Shown: positions 23,230 to 34,910 of the stretch, in pieces
Layout of the letters: every line of letters begins with the position of its first letter
How positions within the stretch are numbered: position 1 is the stretch's first letter
From: Cercospora beticola
Lineage: Eukaryota; Ascomycota; Dothideomycetes; Mycosphaerellales; Mycosphaerellaceae
Assembly (NCBI RefSeq): GCF_033473495.1
Contig: NC_088939.1
Location: 310,001 to 374,000 of the forward strand
Reading direction: 5' to 3'
Length of the DNA: 64,000 bases
Notes under the pieces: generated by a model
Database searches by the model: none
What the model was told of the DNA's origin: nothing
The model's input: only the letters and a program-made list of their open reading frames with translations
Translations under genes and position numbers: made by a program

Positions 23230-25015
23230 TCACGCCGACGCTGCAATCGGCTGAACCGTGTAGCCCTGCCACTTATCTACCGCTTCCTGCATCTTCTGCT
23301 TATACAACGGAAGTCCACCAAGGTAGATGAGATACTCTCTTCTCTTGCCAGGAATGTTGGCTCCCATGTACCAAGAATTCGTCTTGACTAGCAACGTTCG
23401 CTCCGCCAAAGCCAGCACGTGCTCTCGCCAGGCCTGCTCTGCCTCTGGACTTGATTCGATTGTTTCGATGTTCTCGCCTCTCTGCCGCGTGAGCAGCTGT
23501 AAGATGTATTCATTTTGTATCTCGATAAATGGCGGTCCGTTGGTCAGACTCGTTGGAGCTAGGCACGTTAGAATCGATAAAGTAGTGCTTAGAGCAGACC
23601 TCAAACTTACCTTGCGGACCATAGACCATGAAGAAATTGGGGAACCCATTAACTGTCATTCCGAGGTTTGTGATGATCCCATCTTTCCACTTCTCGTCGA
23701 GATCAATGCCATTGCGACCTTTGATTCCCATCGTTCGAAGCCCACCTGTGACTGCATCGTAACCAGTGCAGATAGCCACTATGTCAAACTCTCTTTCTTT
23801 CCCATCTTCGGTGACGATACCATTCTTGGTGAATTTAGCGATGGGAGAATTCGTGATCTCAACATGGTCCTTGTCACAGCATTCATAGTAGTCTTGCTCG
23901 AAGCTCGGTCGCTTGGTGTTGAGATAATATGGTGGCTCTAGAGGGGCGAGGAGGTCTCTCTTTGCCGGATTCGTGATTCGTGCTCGGGTCTTTTTGCACC
24001 AGAAGTCGTAAAGCTCGCGGTTAGCTTTTGCATCAACAAGGTAGTCTGAGTACGAGCTCATAGACCTATATCGTGTAAGTCAACTGTTTGACGAATCTGA
24101 AAGTTGTTCTCGAGTCATGTTTACCAGGTGAAGCCGCCCTGTTTCCAACCATGCTCCAGACGTGCTTCCCGTTTTTCCGGCGATTCATCAAACACTTTCA
24201 GACCAGAGTTGACGACAGGAAGACCAGAATTGGTCGACCGACATGCCTTGAATACATGAGGTATTTGCGGCAGATTGGCATAGATCTCGTCCTCCGAAAT
24301 CTGCCGTTGTCTCATGGGTACGGCGAAGTTTGGCGTCCGAATGAATTGTGTCACTTGCTGGCCTGCTTTGGCAGCTTCCTGCACGATTTGGATTCCTGTT
24401 GAACCGGCTCCGATGACGGCTACCTTTTTGCCATCGAGCGATACATTCTCAGGCCAGAGAGCGGAATGGTGGATCACGCCTTCGAAAAGTTCCCGCTGTG
24501 GCCACTCCGGAATGTGCTGTTTGAATGATGTACCAGTTGCAGCAACGAGCCAGCGGCATTTCCACACCTTTTCATCCGCTCCTGTCTTCAAATACCATCG
24601 ATTCTGCTCCTCGTTGTACTTTGCTTCCTTGACCCGCGTATTTAGATTGATATCACGGCGTAGGTCCCAGACATCTGCTACGTGCTGAAAATATCGGCGA
24701 AGCTCTGTGTCAGATGGAAACCGCTCTGTCCATTTGAATGTTTCATATATAGCTGGATCCGAGAAGCCGTAGTAAGGGAATTCGCAGTCGACTCTGGCGC
24801 CAGGGTATCTCTGTATAGTTCGTATCAGCCAATGGAAGAGCTTACTGCATTCAAAAAGGGAAACTCACATTCCAGCACCATACCCCACCGATTGTTGGAC
24901 CAGCCTCTAGTACTTTGACAGAGAAGTTATTCTTCCGCAGGTTATGCAGGAGATGGCAACCTCCAAATCCTGCACCGACCACAATCACATCTAGTTCTTG
25001 CTCCTCTGAAGGCAT
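23230..25015 (-). CDS. Baeyer-Villiger-type flavin monooxygenase 1
   Basis: Four exons (25015-24869, 24810-24125, 24065-23611, 23558-23230) give 538 residues. The FAD site is VVGAGFGG near the N-terminus. The Baeyer-Villiger fingerprint FEGVIHHSALWP fits FxGxxxHxxxW(P) exactly (about residues 158-169), followed by the NADPH motif VIGAGSTG. The C-terminus has NSWYMGANIPGKRRE, typical of the class. Such enzymes insert one oxygen next to a ketone to make an ester or lactone, using NADPH and O2. All three introns (58, 59, 52 nt) have GT-AG ends and close the frame. The gene is divergent to the alcohol dehydrogenase over 815 bp, which suggests shared control. Substrate cannot be read from sequence. 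Confidence 0.92.
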
Positions 25016-25830
25016 GCTTATGGGTTCGGTGGTATTTTGCAGGGATCAAGTCAGTATGAATCCGACACTCCCTGCGTGAGGTTTCCATATGTACACATTG
25101 ATAAACTTTCTGGGGCCGTCTCCGTGCGTGTGCCCCGCAGAGGGGAAATGGAACCGGTGATGACACAGACAGTGTAGGCGGTTGCCGGTTGTGCGGTAAT
25201 AATGCGGATATAAACCGTCAACCACTGTTTACGCCTGTCTTCGACTTCACATGCATTGAGTCGCTGAGCATGGGATTGTCTCGATGAGTGACATGAATGT
25301 CCACTGTAATGGCGTACTACATCCATACTTGGTCCGAGGTGTTTCCTGCCCTCTGCTTGATCACGCTCCTGCCCCTGAGATCATGCACTGGAATGAGGGA
25401 GAGAAGGCATGCGCATCGTGAGCCACTGCCAACACATCGCGTCTGGTCTGGCTTCCACATACTCGACGCAGCAAGAAACCACAGCTAGAATCGCGACACG
25501 TGCGTCTGAACAGACCGGTTCACATTCTTGGTATGGAGCACAATGCCTCAGCCGAGTTGATGCACTCAGGCTCGGGGGCACAGGCGGAATGCCACCGTCC
25601 ATAGACACGCATCCATCGGCCTGGGTCGCCGACTTCAGCTTCATTCTGTTCTCAGCGTAGTTGGTAAGACGTCAGCGCGGCTTGAGATCGGCGGGACGCT
25701 TTTCGGAGATAAGAACAGCTAGACCACGAAACACATTTCACCCCGCATCACAAGTGTAAGCATATTCCACTTCATCCATCTAAAATTCGAAGACATACTA
25801 TATTCGTGACATAGAGCATCGGACTCCACC
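25016..25830. promoter_or_regulatory. Divergent promoter region, monooxygenase 1 / alcohol dehydrogenase
   Basis: An 815-bp gap between two divergent starts at the left edge of the metabolic block. A gap of this size with enzyme genes on both sides is a natural place for binding by the cluster regulator. I could not define a specific Zn2Cys6 site with confidence. Confidence 0.4.
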
Positions 25831-27020
25831 ATGCCTGCCCTCACATCGCCCGCGTTCGTGGTACACGATGCCAAAGAAGACTTCAAGCTAGAAGAAATTA
25901 CTCTGGATGACATGCAAGACGATGAGCTGTTGGTCGAGATGAAATATAGTGGCATCTGCCACACAGACTTGGTGTTTCAGCAGGGGCAACTCACCATCTG
26001 CAAATATCCTGCTGTCTTTGGCCACGAAGGAGCAGGATGGGTCAAAGCTATCGGGCCCAAAGTCAAGAGCAAGAACGTACAGGTTGGCGACTTTGTGCTG
26101 CTCTCGATGAACTTCTGTCAAAAATGCAAGTTCTGCACGCGTGGTCACCCAGCGGATTGCACCGAAGGTACGCGGCTGCATTTGTTTGGTACTCGTGACG
26201 ATGGCTCCACAGCTGGCAAACTCTCTGGGTCGGGCGAGAGCGTTCGCTCGCATTTCTTTGGCCAATCGAGTTTCGCACGTTTCAGCTATGTGCACGAAAC
26301 ATGCGTTGTGAAGCATCCATATCCGGCCGACGAGGCAGCCAAGTTCGCGGCTATGGGTTGCGGATATCAGACAGGTAAGTGGTACCACGCTTGTGTTTAA
26401 CTCCTGGGGTTGAGAATTGACCATGAGATTCAGGTGCCGGCACCGTAATGAACATCCTAAAGCCTGAACCAGATAGCTCTATTGTCGTCTTTGGCCTGGG
26501 AACCGTCGGCCTTACAGCCTTGATGGCAGCCAAGTATCTGGGACTCAAGCAAATCATTGCAGTGGACATTCAGGAGCTGAAATTCCCAATTGCAAAAGAG
26601 CTCGGCGCCACAGACATTGTCAATTCACGTGGAATCGACATAGCCGCGAAGCTGAAAGAGTTGACTGGTGGAGTCGGGGTGGACTATGCTGTAGATTGCA
26701 CCGGTGCCACCACTGTGATCGAGGCGATGTTGAACAGCTTAGGGATGCGAGGCACAGCAGCTACAGTTGGTGTACCTCCTACCGGTGCTAAAGTGGAGAT
26801 CGATCCATTGGTGTTTTTACTTGGAAGCAGGAGATATGTTGGATGTCGAGAGGGCGACTCAGTACCGACAGAGTATATCCCAAAGCTGGTGGAAATGCAA
26901 CGGCAAGGTGAATTTCCTGTGGAGAAGCTGGTCAAGGTGTACGACTACAAGGACATGGAAAAGGCTCTGAAGGACTTGCATGATGGAACTGTTGTGAAGC
27001 CGGTAATTCAATGGTCATAG
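25831..27020 (+). CDS. Zinc-dependent alcohol dehydrogenase (aryl/alkyl-alcohol type)
   Basis: Two exons (25831-26374, 26434-27020) give 376 residues. Catalytic zinc ligands are Cys43 (GICHTDL), His65-Glu66 (GHEGAG) and Cys177 (MGCGYQTG). The structural zinc site is Cys96, Cys99, Cys102 and Cys110. The nucleotide fold is FGLGTVGL near residues 201-208, and an Asp at the end of the second strand (AVDI) favours NAD over NADP. The family oxidises primary or aromatic alcohols to aldehydes, or the reverse. The start is ATG in a good context (CCACCATGCC). The 59-nt intron splits the conserved QTGAG loop. The gene sits between monooxygenase 1 (divergent) and the dienoyl-CoA isomerase (convergent), consistent with an oxidation step linking the two. 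Confidence 0.93.
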
Positions 27021-27172
27021 TTGTTCAAACTGGTTTTACTCCGTAGCATAGCATGTCTGGGGAATGATAAGACATCATGAATGCAGCTATATAGCGCCGA
27101 TACAATTTGCGGTTTGTCAATTCTCTCCTACTAGAGTTTGAACTTGGTGCCGTATCGACGAATACAAGTATG

Positions 27173-28088
27173 CTACAGCTTCTCGAATGTAGGTTTCGTT
27201 TTACGGATGCCGCTCATCATAGCCTTTTTCACATCATCAGCCTGTACCATTGCACTGTTCCATGCGGCAGTATATAGCAGGCCATCCTGTACAGGACGAT
27301 CACGGCTAAAGTCCCACAGAGCTTTGGCACTCTGAACCGCTACGGGACTCTTTTCTGCTATTGTCTTGGCCAAGGCGAGCCCACCATCGATGAGCGCCTG
27401 CTTGGTATCGAAGACTTTGCTAACAAATCCCTGTGTAGCAGCTTCGGAGCCGTCAAAGGTTCGAGCAGTGTATGTGACCTCCTTCGCCCACGAATAGCTG
27501 ACTCCAATCTTAGGTAGTCGGCTCAATGTGCCAATATCTGGGGCGAGGCCGACATCGATTTCTCTTACGCATAGCTTCACATCTCTTGTGCAATACCGCA
27601 CATCTGCCGCTGTTGCGATGTCCAAGGCTGCCCCGTATGAAACTCCATGAAGTAGGCAAATCACGGGCTTTTCGCATCGCTCGATGGCATTGACCGCATT
27701 CTGATAAGCCAAAGCGTGCCTTCGAATTTTCCAAGATCTTCGAGCAAAGTCCTCCTTCTCGGATGAAGCACCTACAGGGCCAGAAGATGATGCTCCGCTC
27801 ACATCGAGGCCAGCCGAGAAGGCTTTGTCGCCAGCGCCAGAAAGCAGGACTACACGAACCTCTGGGTCGTGCGATAGCTGGTCGAACACTTTGGCCATAT
27901 TGTAGAACATGCTGATCAGGATTTAGAACAATCCACTGGTAATAGCCCTCGACCGTGTTTGTCTCCACTTACTCATGCTTTATGGAATTGTATTTCTTCT
28001 GATTATCGATCTCGACGTGAGCGACGTATTCGCAGGGGAAAGAGATATTGTAGTTGACGACATCATTATACTGAAGCGGTGATTCCAT
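27173..28088 (-). CDS. Delta3,5-delta2,4-dienoyl-CoA isomerase-like protein
   Basis: Two exons (28088-27973, 27911-27173) give 284 residues of the crotonase superfamily. The stretch DVRYCTRD...CVREIDVGLAPDIGTLSRLP matches ECH1-type isomerases. The three catalytic acids of rat ECH1 (Asp176, Glu196, Asp204) have counterparts at Asp136, Glu156 and Asp164 with identical spacing. The oxyanion regions are KAFSAGLDVSG and HGVSYGAALD. Such enzymes move paired double bonds during beta-oxidation of unsaturated acyl-CoAs. The C-terminus is FEKL; this resembles a PTS1 only loosely, because Glu at position -3 is not in the standard set. The gene is divergent to the acyl-CoA ligase over 456 bp. Confidence 0.88.
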
Positions 28089-28544
28089 ATCGAAAGTGAT
28101 GACACCCAATGCGCATGTGGTGTTCAATGGTGAAGTACAATTTGACTGATGGTTAGCTGTCTGAGCTGGGCATATGTGGCTTGGGGCTGGCGTTATTTCC
28201 GCACGTGAAGCTTCACTACGCGTCTCACTCTCTACGCGTCGGTCCACCACAGTGCAGCAGCGACTTAAAAATGGAAGGGTGCGAAATCTCTCGACTGGAA
28301 ACTCGACGTCATCGATAACATGCTTTCGGGAAATACAGATGGTGGCTTGAGGCGGCCACTTACAACTTCGGAAGACAAGAGCTCGGACCCTCATGGGCTC
28401 CCGCCGTATATCCGCAGCCAGATCCCACCCATATGCGGAAAGCACATCACATACTCGGCAAACCGACAAGTTCTTCCAAGTGCTGGCAGGACTACAATTT
28501 TGCCATCCTTCAACGCCTTCCCGTCATAGACCACAGTAGGCAAG
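28089..28544. promoter_or_regulatory. Divergent promoter region, isomerase / acyl-CoA ligase
   Basis: A 456-bp interval between divergent starts of two genes with linked functions. It probably carries common regulatory sites. None could be defined by eye. Confidence 0.4.
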
Positions 28545-30291
28545 ATGCCGTTCCTTGCCGAACAACATATGAGGTTTGGAGCCTGACTTCTTTGGAAACC
28601 TGCTTTGAGGGCTGATATCGTGTTACAGCATACCGGAGAAAGATGTACTGTCCTGGTATTTTGACTCGCCCGAATTCCCGCAAGACGACCCTGTGTATAT
28701 TGACGCTCTCGATACGTCAAAGTACTGGACCGCCAACCAATGTCGAAAGGCGATACGACAGCTAGCGGCGGGCTTTCGGCGGTTGGGACTGAAGAATGGT
28801 GACTGCGTTTGCATATTCGCCTTCAATTCGATGGACTACCCAGTTTTGGCCAACGGCATTATTGGGTTCGGGGGCGTCTACACCGGGTGCAATCCGAGCT
28901 ACACCACCTACGAACTTACACATCATCTTCGAAGTTCTCGGGCATCTGTTGTCATCGTGGAGCCGGAGCTCGTCAAAACTTGCTTCGAAGCAGCAGAAAA
29001 GGTAGGCCTTCCTCATGAGCGCATTTTGCTATTTGCAGATGCCGATAGCCATGGTCTAAAAAGCTGGAAAACCCTTTTCAATTGCGGAGAGATCGATTGG
29101 CCCCGATTCAGCGATAAAGCGACTGCTCAAAACACGACTGCAGCATTGCTCTACAGCTCAGGCACGACAGGTCTCCCCAAAGCTGCCATGCTCTCACACT
29201 ACAATCTGATCGCACAGCAAACATTATTCTGGGAATGGAAAGCCTCGCCGTGGAAGAAACGCCGTCTTGTTGCATTGCCAATGTTTCACGCAGCCACCGC
29301 ACCCTTGTGTCATTTTGCACCTTTGCATTCTGGTGACAAAATGTTTATTCTTCGCCGCTTCGAGATCGAGAGCTTCTTGAAGTGCATCGAAGTGCACCAG
29401 ATCAATATTGGCGCCTTTGTTCCGCCCATGGTGCACATGATAATGAACTCGCCTCTGTCCAAGAAGTACAGTATGAAGTCCATACGTCACGCTCATGCCG
29501 GCGCTGCACCGTTGGATGCGGGTAGCCAGGCCAGATTCAGAAAGCTTCTATCACCTGAAGCGCCCCTGACACAGGTATGGGGTATGACGGAGACGAGCTG
29601 CACCTGCAGTTGTTTGCCATACGAATACGGAGACGAGACCACCGGTTCGGTAGGACAGATGCTGCCAGATATGGATGTCAAGCTGTGCGACGATGACGGA
29701 AAGGACATTACCGCATTCAACGTCCGAGGAGAGATTTGTGTACGTGGACCTCTGGTTGTGCAAGGATACTACTTGAACCCTCAAGCGAACGCCCGCGATT
29801 GGGACGAAGAGGGGTTTTTCCATACTGGAGATATTGGTTGTGAGTGTACCTCCTGAAGAGACGTGATTCTGTGTGCTGACAATTCGATTCTTCAAGATCG
29901 AGATGCCGAGAGCAAGCTGTGGTACATCGTCGACCGCAAGAAGGAGTTGGTCAAAGTCCGAGGTTTCCAGGTCTCACCGAGCGAGATCGAAGGCGTCTTG
30001 CTGGAACATGCCGACATCGTAGACGCCGCAGTCATTGGCGTACCTGCTCGAAAAGCTTCTGATGGAGAAGAGCCAAGAGCGTACGTGACTTTGAGAGAAG
30101 GGTCGTCTCTGTCGGAAGACGCGATCCGAGGGCTGCTCAAGACACAACTGGCACACTACAAACAATGCGTTGGAGGCATCGTCGTGGGAACGGAGATCCC
30201 AAAGAGCCCAAGCGGCAAGATTTTGAAACGTTTGCTTGTCGAGCGAGCGAAGCAAGAGATGGCACGTGGAAGCCGTGAATCTAGGTTGTGA
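28545..30291 (+). CDS. Acyl-CoA ligase (4-coumarate-CoA ligase-like), peroxisomal PTS1
   Basis: Three exons (28545-28573, 28629-29839, 29897-30291) give 544 residues of the AMP-forming ANL superfamily. The tiny first exon encodes MPFLAEQHM and joins via a 55-nt intron to SIPEKDVLSWYF. Motifs: AMP-binding loop LLYSSGTTGLPKAAMLSH, QVWGMTETS, HTGDIGYRD (Tyr created at the second splice), VDRKKELVKVRGFQV, and catalytic Lys in PKSPSGKILKR. The enzyme activates a carboxylic acid to its acyl-CoA with ATP. The last three residues are SRL, a standard peroxisomal targeting signal type 1. The first intron donor (GTTTGG) is weak, but the resulting N-terminus is normal for the family. The gene is the entry step expected for the isomerase, dehydrogenase and thioesterase around it. 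Confidence 0.93.
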
Positions 30292-30739
30292 TGAACATCG
30301 AAGCGGAGTGAGCCGGTCTATTTCTTGGGAAAATCGTCGTTTGAGCGGGAACCCTAGCCTGGAAGCCTTCGGTCTATGAGGGATTGCATGCAGAGAGCGG
30401 CGATGACTGTAATAGAGCAATGCGGAAGGTGGTTGATACTCAGAAGACTAGAGCTGAATAGATATATGTAGCATGATGACACAAAGTGAGAGGACAAGCG
30501 ATTTATGCCAACCTGGGAACAATCAGCGTACAAGCGATGTGTAGCCAATGCTAGCTATAGCCAACGATAGCTATGCACTTCTTTTGATACCACTCCAAGG
30601 CGGAAATCCTCAACATGGCGTTTCTCGCTACGCCCGATGCGAAAGCATTGACGAACACAGCACCTCCTCGGGCGTCCAAGACTTCTTCAGGTTCGAGAAC
30701 AATGGTATACTCGGCGCATCTTCCACTGTCCTGAGGTGC
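30292..30739. other. Convergent intergenic region
   Basis: About 450 bp between the 3' ends of the ligase and the thioesterase. It should hold both terminators. No gene is seen. Confidence 0.45.
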
Positions 30740-31706
30740 TCAAAGCCTGGCGACCTTTGGTTCATGGAGTCGAAGCACACCCTAGGCTCACAATCAGCTT
30801 AGTGACAACGAAGGCTGACTACATCCATACCTCCTGTAGAACTGTTGCTATCAGTTCGCCGCTACCAGAAAATATTTTCTGGGATACCAGCGCTCGTCCG
30901 TCTCCCGCCCAAGGTGATTGCATTTCACTTCGGAGCCATTCGTCCGCACGGATAGGCTCGGAAACATGGTGGAAGTAGATTTTGTGATCGAGCGAGACCA
31001 TCATCTTGATGATATCTCCAGATCGGCCTTCTATAGCGAGAGATGGAGGCAGATTTTCGGGATCTCGCTCCCATCGTAGCCCGTGCACACGCGTCGCAGT
31101 GGGTAGAAAGTAATTGTCGCTCATATAGGCAATTGCGGCAAGATGGAGGGGAGATTGTTCGGACTTGATAGTGTGACGAGTTTTCATCCATTGGAAGACC
31201 TGTGTTTCATGGTTCCGCCCACGGTCGTCGGGTATTGCGCCAAGCTCACTACAGACATATGGACATATCTCTGCACCTCCACCACCCTTGACTGTACCAA
31301 GGTACCTTTCCACCTGCGCTTGGTCTTGAGACGAGGGCTTGAGTGGTCGGGGGCGTTGTTCCGGTCGAAAGTTGACGGTAGCAAGGAATGTGCATTGCTC
31401 TTCCTGTACCGCGCGAACTGTGCATACCGACCACTTGTTTTCCGACTGCAGTTTCTCAACTGTATAGTATATCGGAATGTTCGGCTTGCCTCCTTGCACG
31501 AATGCGCCATGCAGACTCGAGATAAGACTCCCAGAAGGCACAGTGGCCTGAGCAGCGAGCATGCAGTGAGCTACCACTGTGCCCCCATAGATTGATGGCG
31601 CTCCAGGTGGCAGCCAGGGAGATTCGGCGCTGACGAAGATGTCTTGGCCTACACGTTGAAGCTCGAGCAGGCTTTCCATGTTCAACGGTGTAGCCATTTC
31701 AGCCAT
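30740..31706 (-). CDS. Acyl-CoA thioesterase II (TesB-like), PTS1 made by splicing
   Basis: Two exons (31706-30831, 30781-30740) give 305 residues with a double hot-dog fold. Family marks include YGGTVVAHCMLAAQ, SLHGAFVQGGKPNIPIYYTV and the C-terminal catalytic motif SLDHKIYFH. The enzyme hydrolyses acyl-CoA to free acid and CoA. Without splicing the frame stops after VLQEVWM. With the 49-nt intron removed (GTATGG donor, GCTGAT branch region, CCTAG acceptor) it continues as EGVLRLHEPKVARL, ending in ARL, which fits PTS1. LQEGVLR also restores the usual family ending, so the splice is well supported. The frame is open upstream to 31769 but that codon is TTG, so ATG 31706 is used. Confidence 0.88.
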
Positions 31707-32114
31707 GGTCGTGCTGGCCCCGATTGTTTGCAGGATCTCCACATTGGGTTTTCCACGTGCGATGGGCAATCTTGAAAGAATGATTGGTCAAGCTGTGATG
31801 GAATTCATCTCGTGTGTGAGAAGGTGCTGTTTCTCGTTTTGCCTAGCGGGCCAACAGAGAAACATGGGTTATTCCCGACTTATTCCCTGACCGCGCACTG
31901 CTACGGTCTGCGGTTTGGCCATGCTATGTAGATTACAATCTGTATTGAAACCACACAGTAGGCCATCAGTCGTACGCAATAGTCATGCAGACGTCGCTTG
32001 CAAAGACAGTAAGTATATGAAAAGCTTTTGCACTCTGGCGCACCCAGCGGACCTTCGTCTGAAAAATGCCCTCCATCTCGATGCTGATATCCAGGATGTG
32101 GATGCATTTAAAAA
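31707..32114. other. Intergenic promoter region of the thioesterase
   Basis: About 400 bp between the thioesterase start and the stop of the first regulator. No other feature is seen. Confidence 0.4.
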
Positions 32115-34364
32115 TCAATTCGTTGTGGCCTGCGCTTCCGCCTGCAGCGTCTTGAGGTTGGCCAACCGCTCACGCTGAATTACCCGAAATTCTGGTGAAC
32201 CCTGCGCCCTCTCGAGCATACTAACATATCGGTCAAAGTCACTCTTCCCGAGCATGAGCTGCGGATCATCAACGACGATTCGTCGGCCGGCAATGCTGTT
32301 TTTCTTGTGAGTCGCCAGCATAGTTCCTATCACTGCCTGTGACGTATAACCATTAGCTCTTTGTTCGTTGGGAGGAGGGACGATGAAGATGCGAACTAAC
32401 CGCCATAGCATACGTGCGGCTGTGAACTGCAGCCCAAACGCGCATATGTCCCGGTGCGATTCGGACCAGTGCGAAGAAAGCTGTCATGCCCTCATGGGCA
32501 GCTCGAATGGCTCCGGAGGGGTCGCTGTGCACTCCTGCTTTTTCATTCCTGTCCGTGAAGACAAACATGAGTGCGTGAAAGTAAGTGCTGGCCACAGTAA
32601 CCATTTGGTAAAGCAGGCGGGGCGATAAATGGTCGAAACGAGACGGCGCTGTCTGGCAAAAGGGTTCCTCGAACCGAGAGTATAGCTCGCGAAACCTGGA
32701 GACTGTCTGACTCCTGTGTGCGGCATCGGTGCAAAGTGGCTTATGACTTGAGCGCGGAGTGCAGATAGTCTCTTGTATCAGCACAGAGCACTGCCACATT
32801 GCACGCACGTACGCAACGTCCGACGAGGCATAATCGTTAGAGGTCCGAAACGATTGTATGTCGTAGTGACTGACGTTAAAGTACGTGGTCGATGGAGGTC
32901 GTTTGAGACGCAGACATAGTAATGTGTCTTGTAACATGGCCGCTTGCCATGGCCGCAGTCGTACCTGCACAGTCTCATGATCCAGGTGCAGACCAAGAGC
33001 GTCGGGAATGCAGTTGAGTCTCAGGCGGTAAATTTGACGTTGCACAATGCCAGAGATCGTCCACGCGTCGGCAATGCGGTTGTTCGTTATCATGAAATGG
33101 CAGATCAAAATCATCGTCTGGACCGTCAATAGCGACCACCGGTTAAGGTAGCTTGAGATGCACAGACTCTGGTGGCAGCAACTCAGGTAAAATGAGGCCA
33201 TGTCCAGTTGAACGTCCGAGCCTTCTCTCAAGGTGGAGTCCTGTGCAGCGTTGGCGTAGACTGCGAACTGCAGCGCTATCTGTGCTGGGTCGTGTCTGTG
33301 TTTACCGTGATCGGGCAGATGCCAGAAACGTTCGACGTCCGCGACAAATGCATCTCGCGCGATGATGGGGTACACAGGATCCACGGTGTCGAAATACCGT
33401 TCGATCAGAACTTCGGCATCAGATCTGTTTGGCAGACTGGCCACGACCTCAACGAGGCCGCCTGCATCGGTCCAGTAGTTCTCTGCAGTTAACATTAGCA
33501 TGTATGTTGCTGGAATTGAAGAGCAGGATATACACACGAAAGGGGTGCTCAATACTCGCGGCGCCAAACAGGTTGAGCAATGCATGGCGTTCACTCGGCC
33601 GTGCTGAAAGTGGAGAGCCGATTATGGTGGGTGCTAAGGTGTCAATGACATTTGGGATTAAAGGCGTTACGTTGAGGAGCTGGTTCAACTCGTCTGGCTC
33701 ATCGTCTTCGATGGCCCCAAAATCCTGTTGGAAGTCGAGCTGATTGCTCTCATTGAGGGCAGGGATAGTAGCAGTGGTGCCAGAATCCGTAATGGCATTG
33801 ATTACGGCAACAGAAGAGCGGCGATTTGTATCTTCAATATTCACGATAGGTTGAAGAGGACGTTCCGTGGTGGTGTCGGTTCTCGAGCGTTTACGCGGAT
33901 TGATGGTACTCGCTGGATTGGCGGCAATGACATCTGCAATATGCGTGTACTGACAACGGGTCTGTCGCCGAATGCTTCCAGAAGGTCAGTAGTCTAGTCA
34001 TGATCCTGGACGAGCCAGAATAGAGAGGCGGGGCGTACCACGTGAAACAGGATGGACGTGCGCGATCGCACTTGGACTTGCGCTCGACACACTCCAGACA
34101 ATTCAGCGTAGGCTTGTTGCGCTTCTTACCGCGAACAGCAGGTTTTTCGTTGGCGGTAGAGGTGCGTCGGGTGCTGCTGCTGCTGTTGCTGTTCACATCG
34201 GCGCCGGACTGTGCAGAGCGGTCGGCTCTGAGGACGATGACAGTATCATCGTCTCCGGCCGGGTTTAGACCATGATTGAGGCCGAAGCTCGTGTTATCCA
34301 TGGACATCTCGCCATACCAGCCGGCAATAGCGGTGTGCGGTAGGCAGGCGTCGACTTCGCTCAT
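32115..34364 (-). CDS. Zn2Cys6 transcription factor, likely cluster regulator
   Basis: Four exons (34364-34039, 33974-33538, 33482-32401, 32336-32115) give 688 residues. The zinc cluster is rebuilt across intron 1: CLECVERKSKC, DRARPSC, then FTCIRRQTRC, which gives all six cysteines with Cys-X2-Cys-X6-Cys spacing in both halves. A basic stretch (RGKKRNKPTLN) precedes it. The remainder is the fungal-specific middle-homology region (GGLVEVVASLPNRSDAEVL; YFDTVDPVYPII; SLLTVQTMILICHFMI). The last exon has a short helix-rich tail. Introns of 64, 55 and 64 nt close the frame exactly. ATG 34364 is the first true start, since the longer frame begins at GTG. The position inside the metabolic block, next to a paralogue, makes it the best candidate for the pathway activator (inference). 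Confidence 0.92.
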
Positions 34365-34910
34365 AATGCCGGACCTAGTTTCTGCAGCACGGGAAGATAG
34401 ACAATTCAGTCTTGGCGAGGCGAAAAGCCTCCCAGTGATGATGGTAACGAGACTGGAGTGCCTTCTATCTCTGCCAGTCACTCTCAGAACAGAAGTCTGG
34501 CCTCCCGGAGAACGCCATGAACAGCGCCACCACCCCTCATTGAATTCGCCATCAGTGGCGCTTTGGGGCGCCGCTTGCCGCCGTCTCTGTCCTTTTCGTT
34601 GCGGAGTAGCGAGGCGTTGCGCTAGTCCAACTTTTTATTAAGCGTAATGCTAGCGTGGCGCTTCATGAACGTCGGGACCAAGCTGTGCAAGGGACATCGG
34701 ATCTCGGATGCATATTTCAAATTGCTTCAGCTTATTGTACAATGTAGGAAACACTTTTTCCTCGATCATACGACCGAGTGCGGAGCAAAGGTAATCGCGT
34801 GGTATCAAGAGACCACTGTGACCGAGACAGTTCCATGGATTCCAAGGTAGAGGTAGTTCTGGTCCAGATGTGGCAGTTCAACTGTGCACGCCATGACCGC
34901 TCCAACACAT
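34365..34910. other. Intergenic region between the two regulators
   Basis: About 545 bp, expected to hold the promoter of the Zn2Cys6 regulator. No other gene is seen. Confidence 0.4.

Noticed and set aside
27173..27181. Possible PTS1 on the dienoyl-CoA isomerase (EKL)
   Set aside because: Glu at -3 is outside the usual Ser/Ala/Cys set. A peroxisomal role may still apply, but not from this signal.
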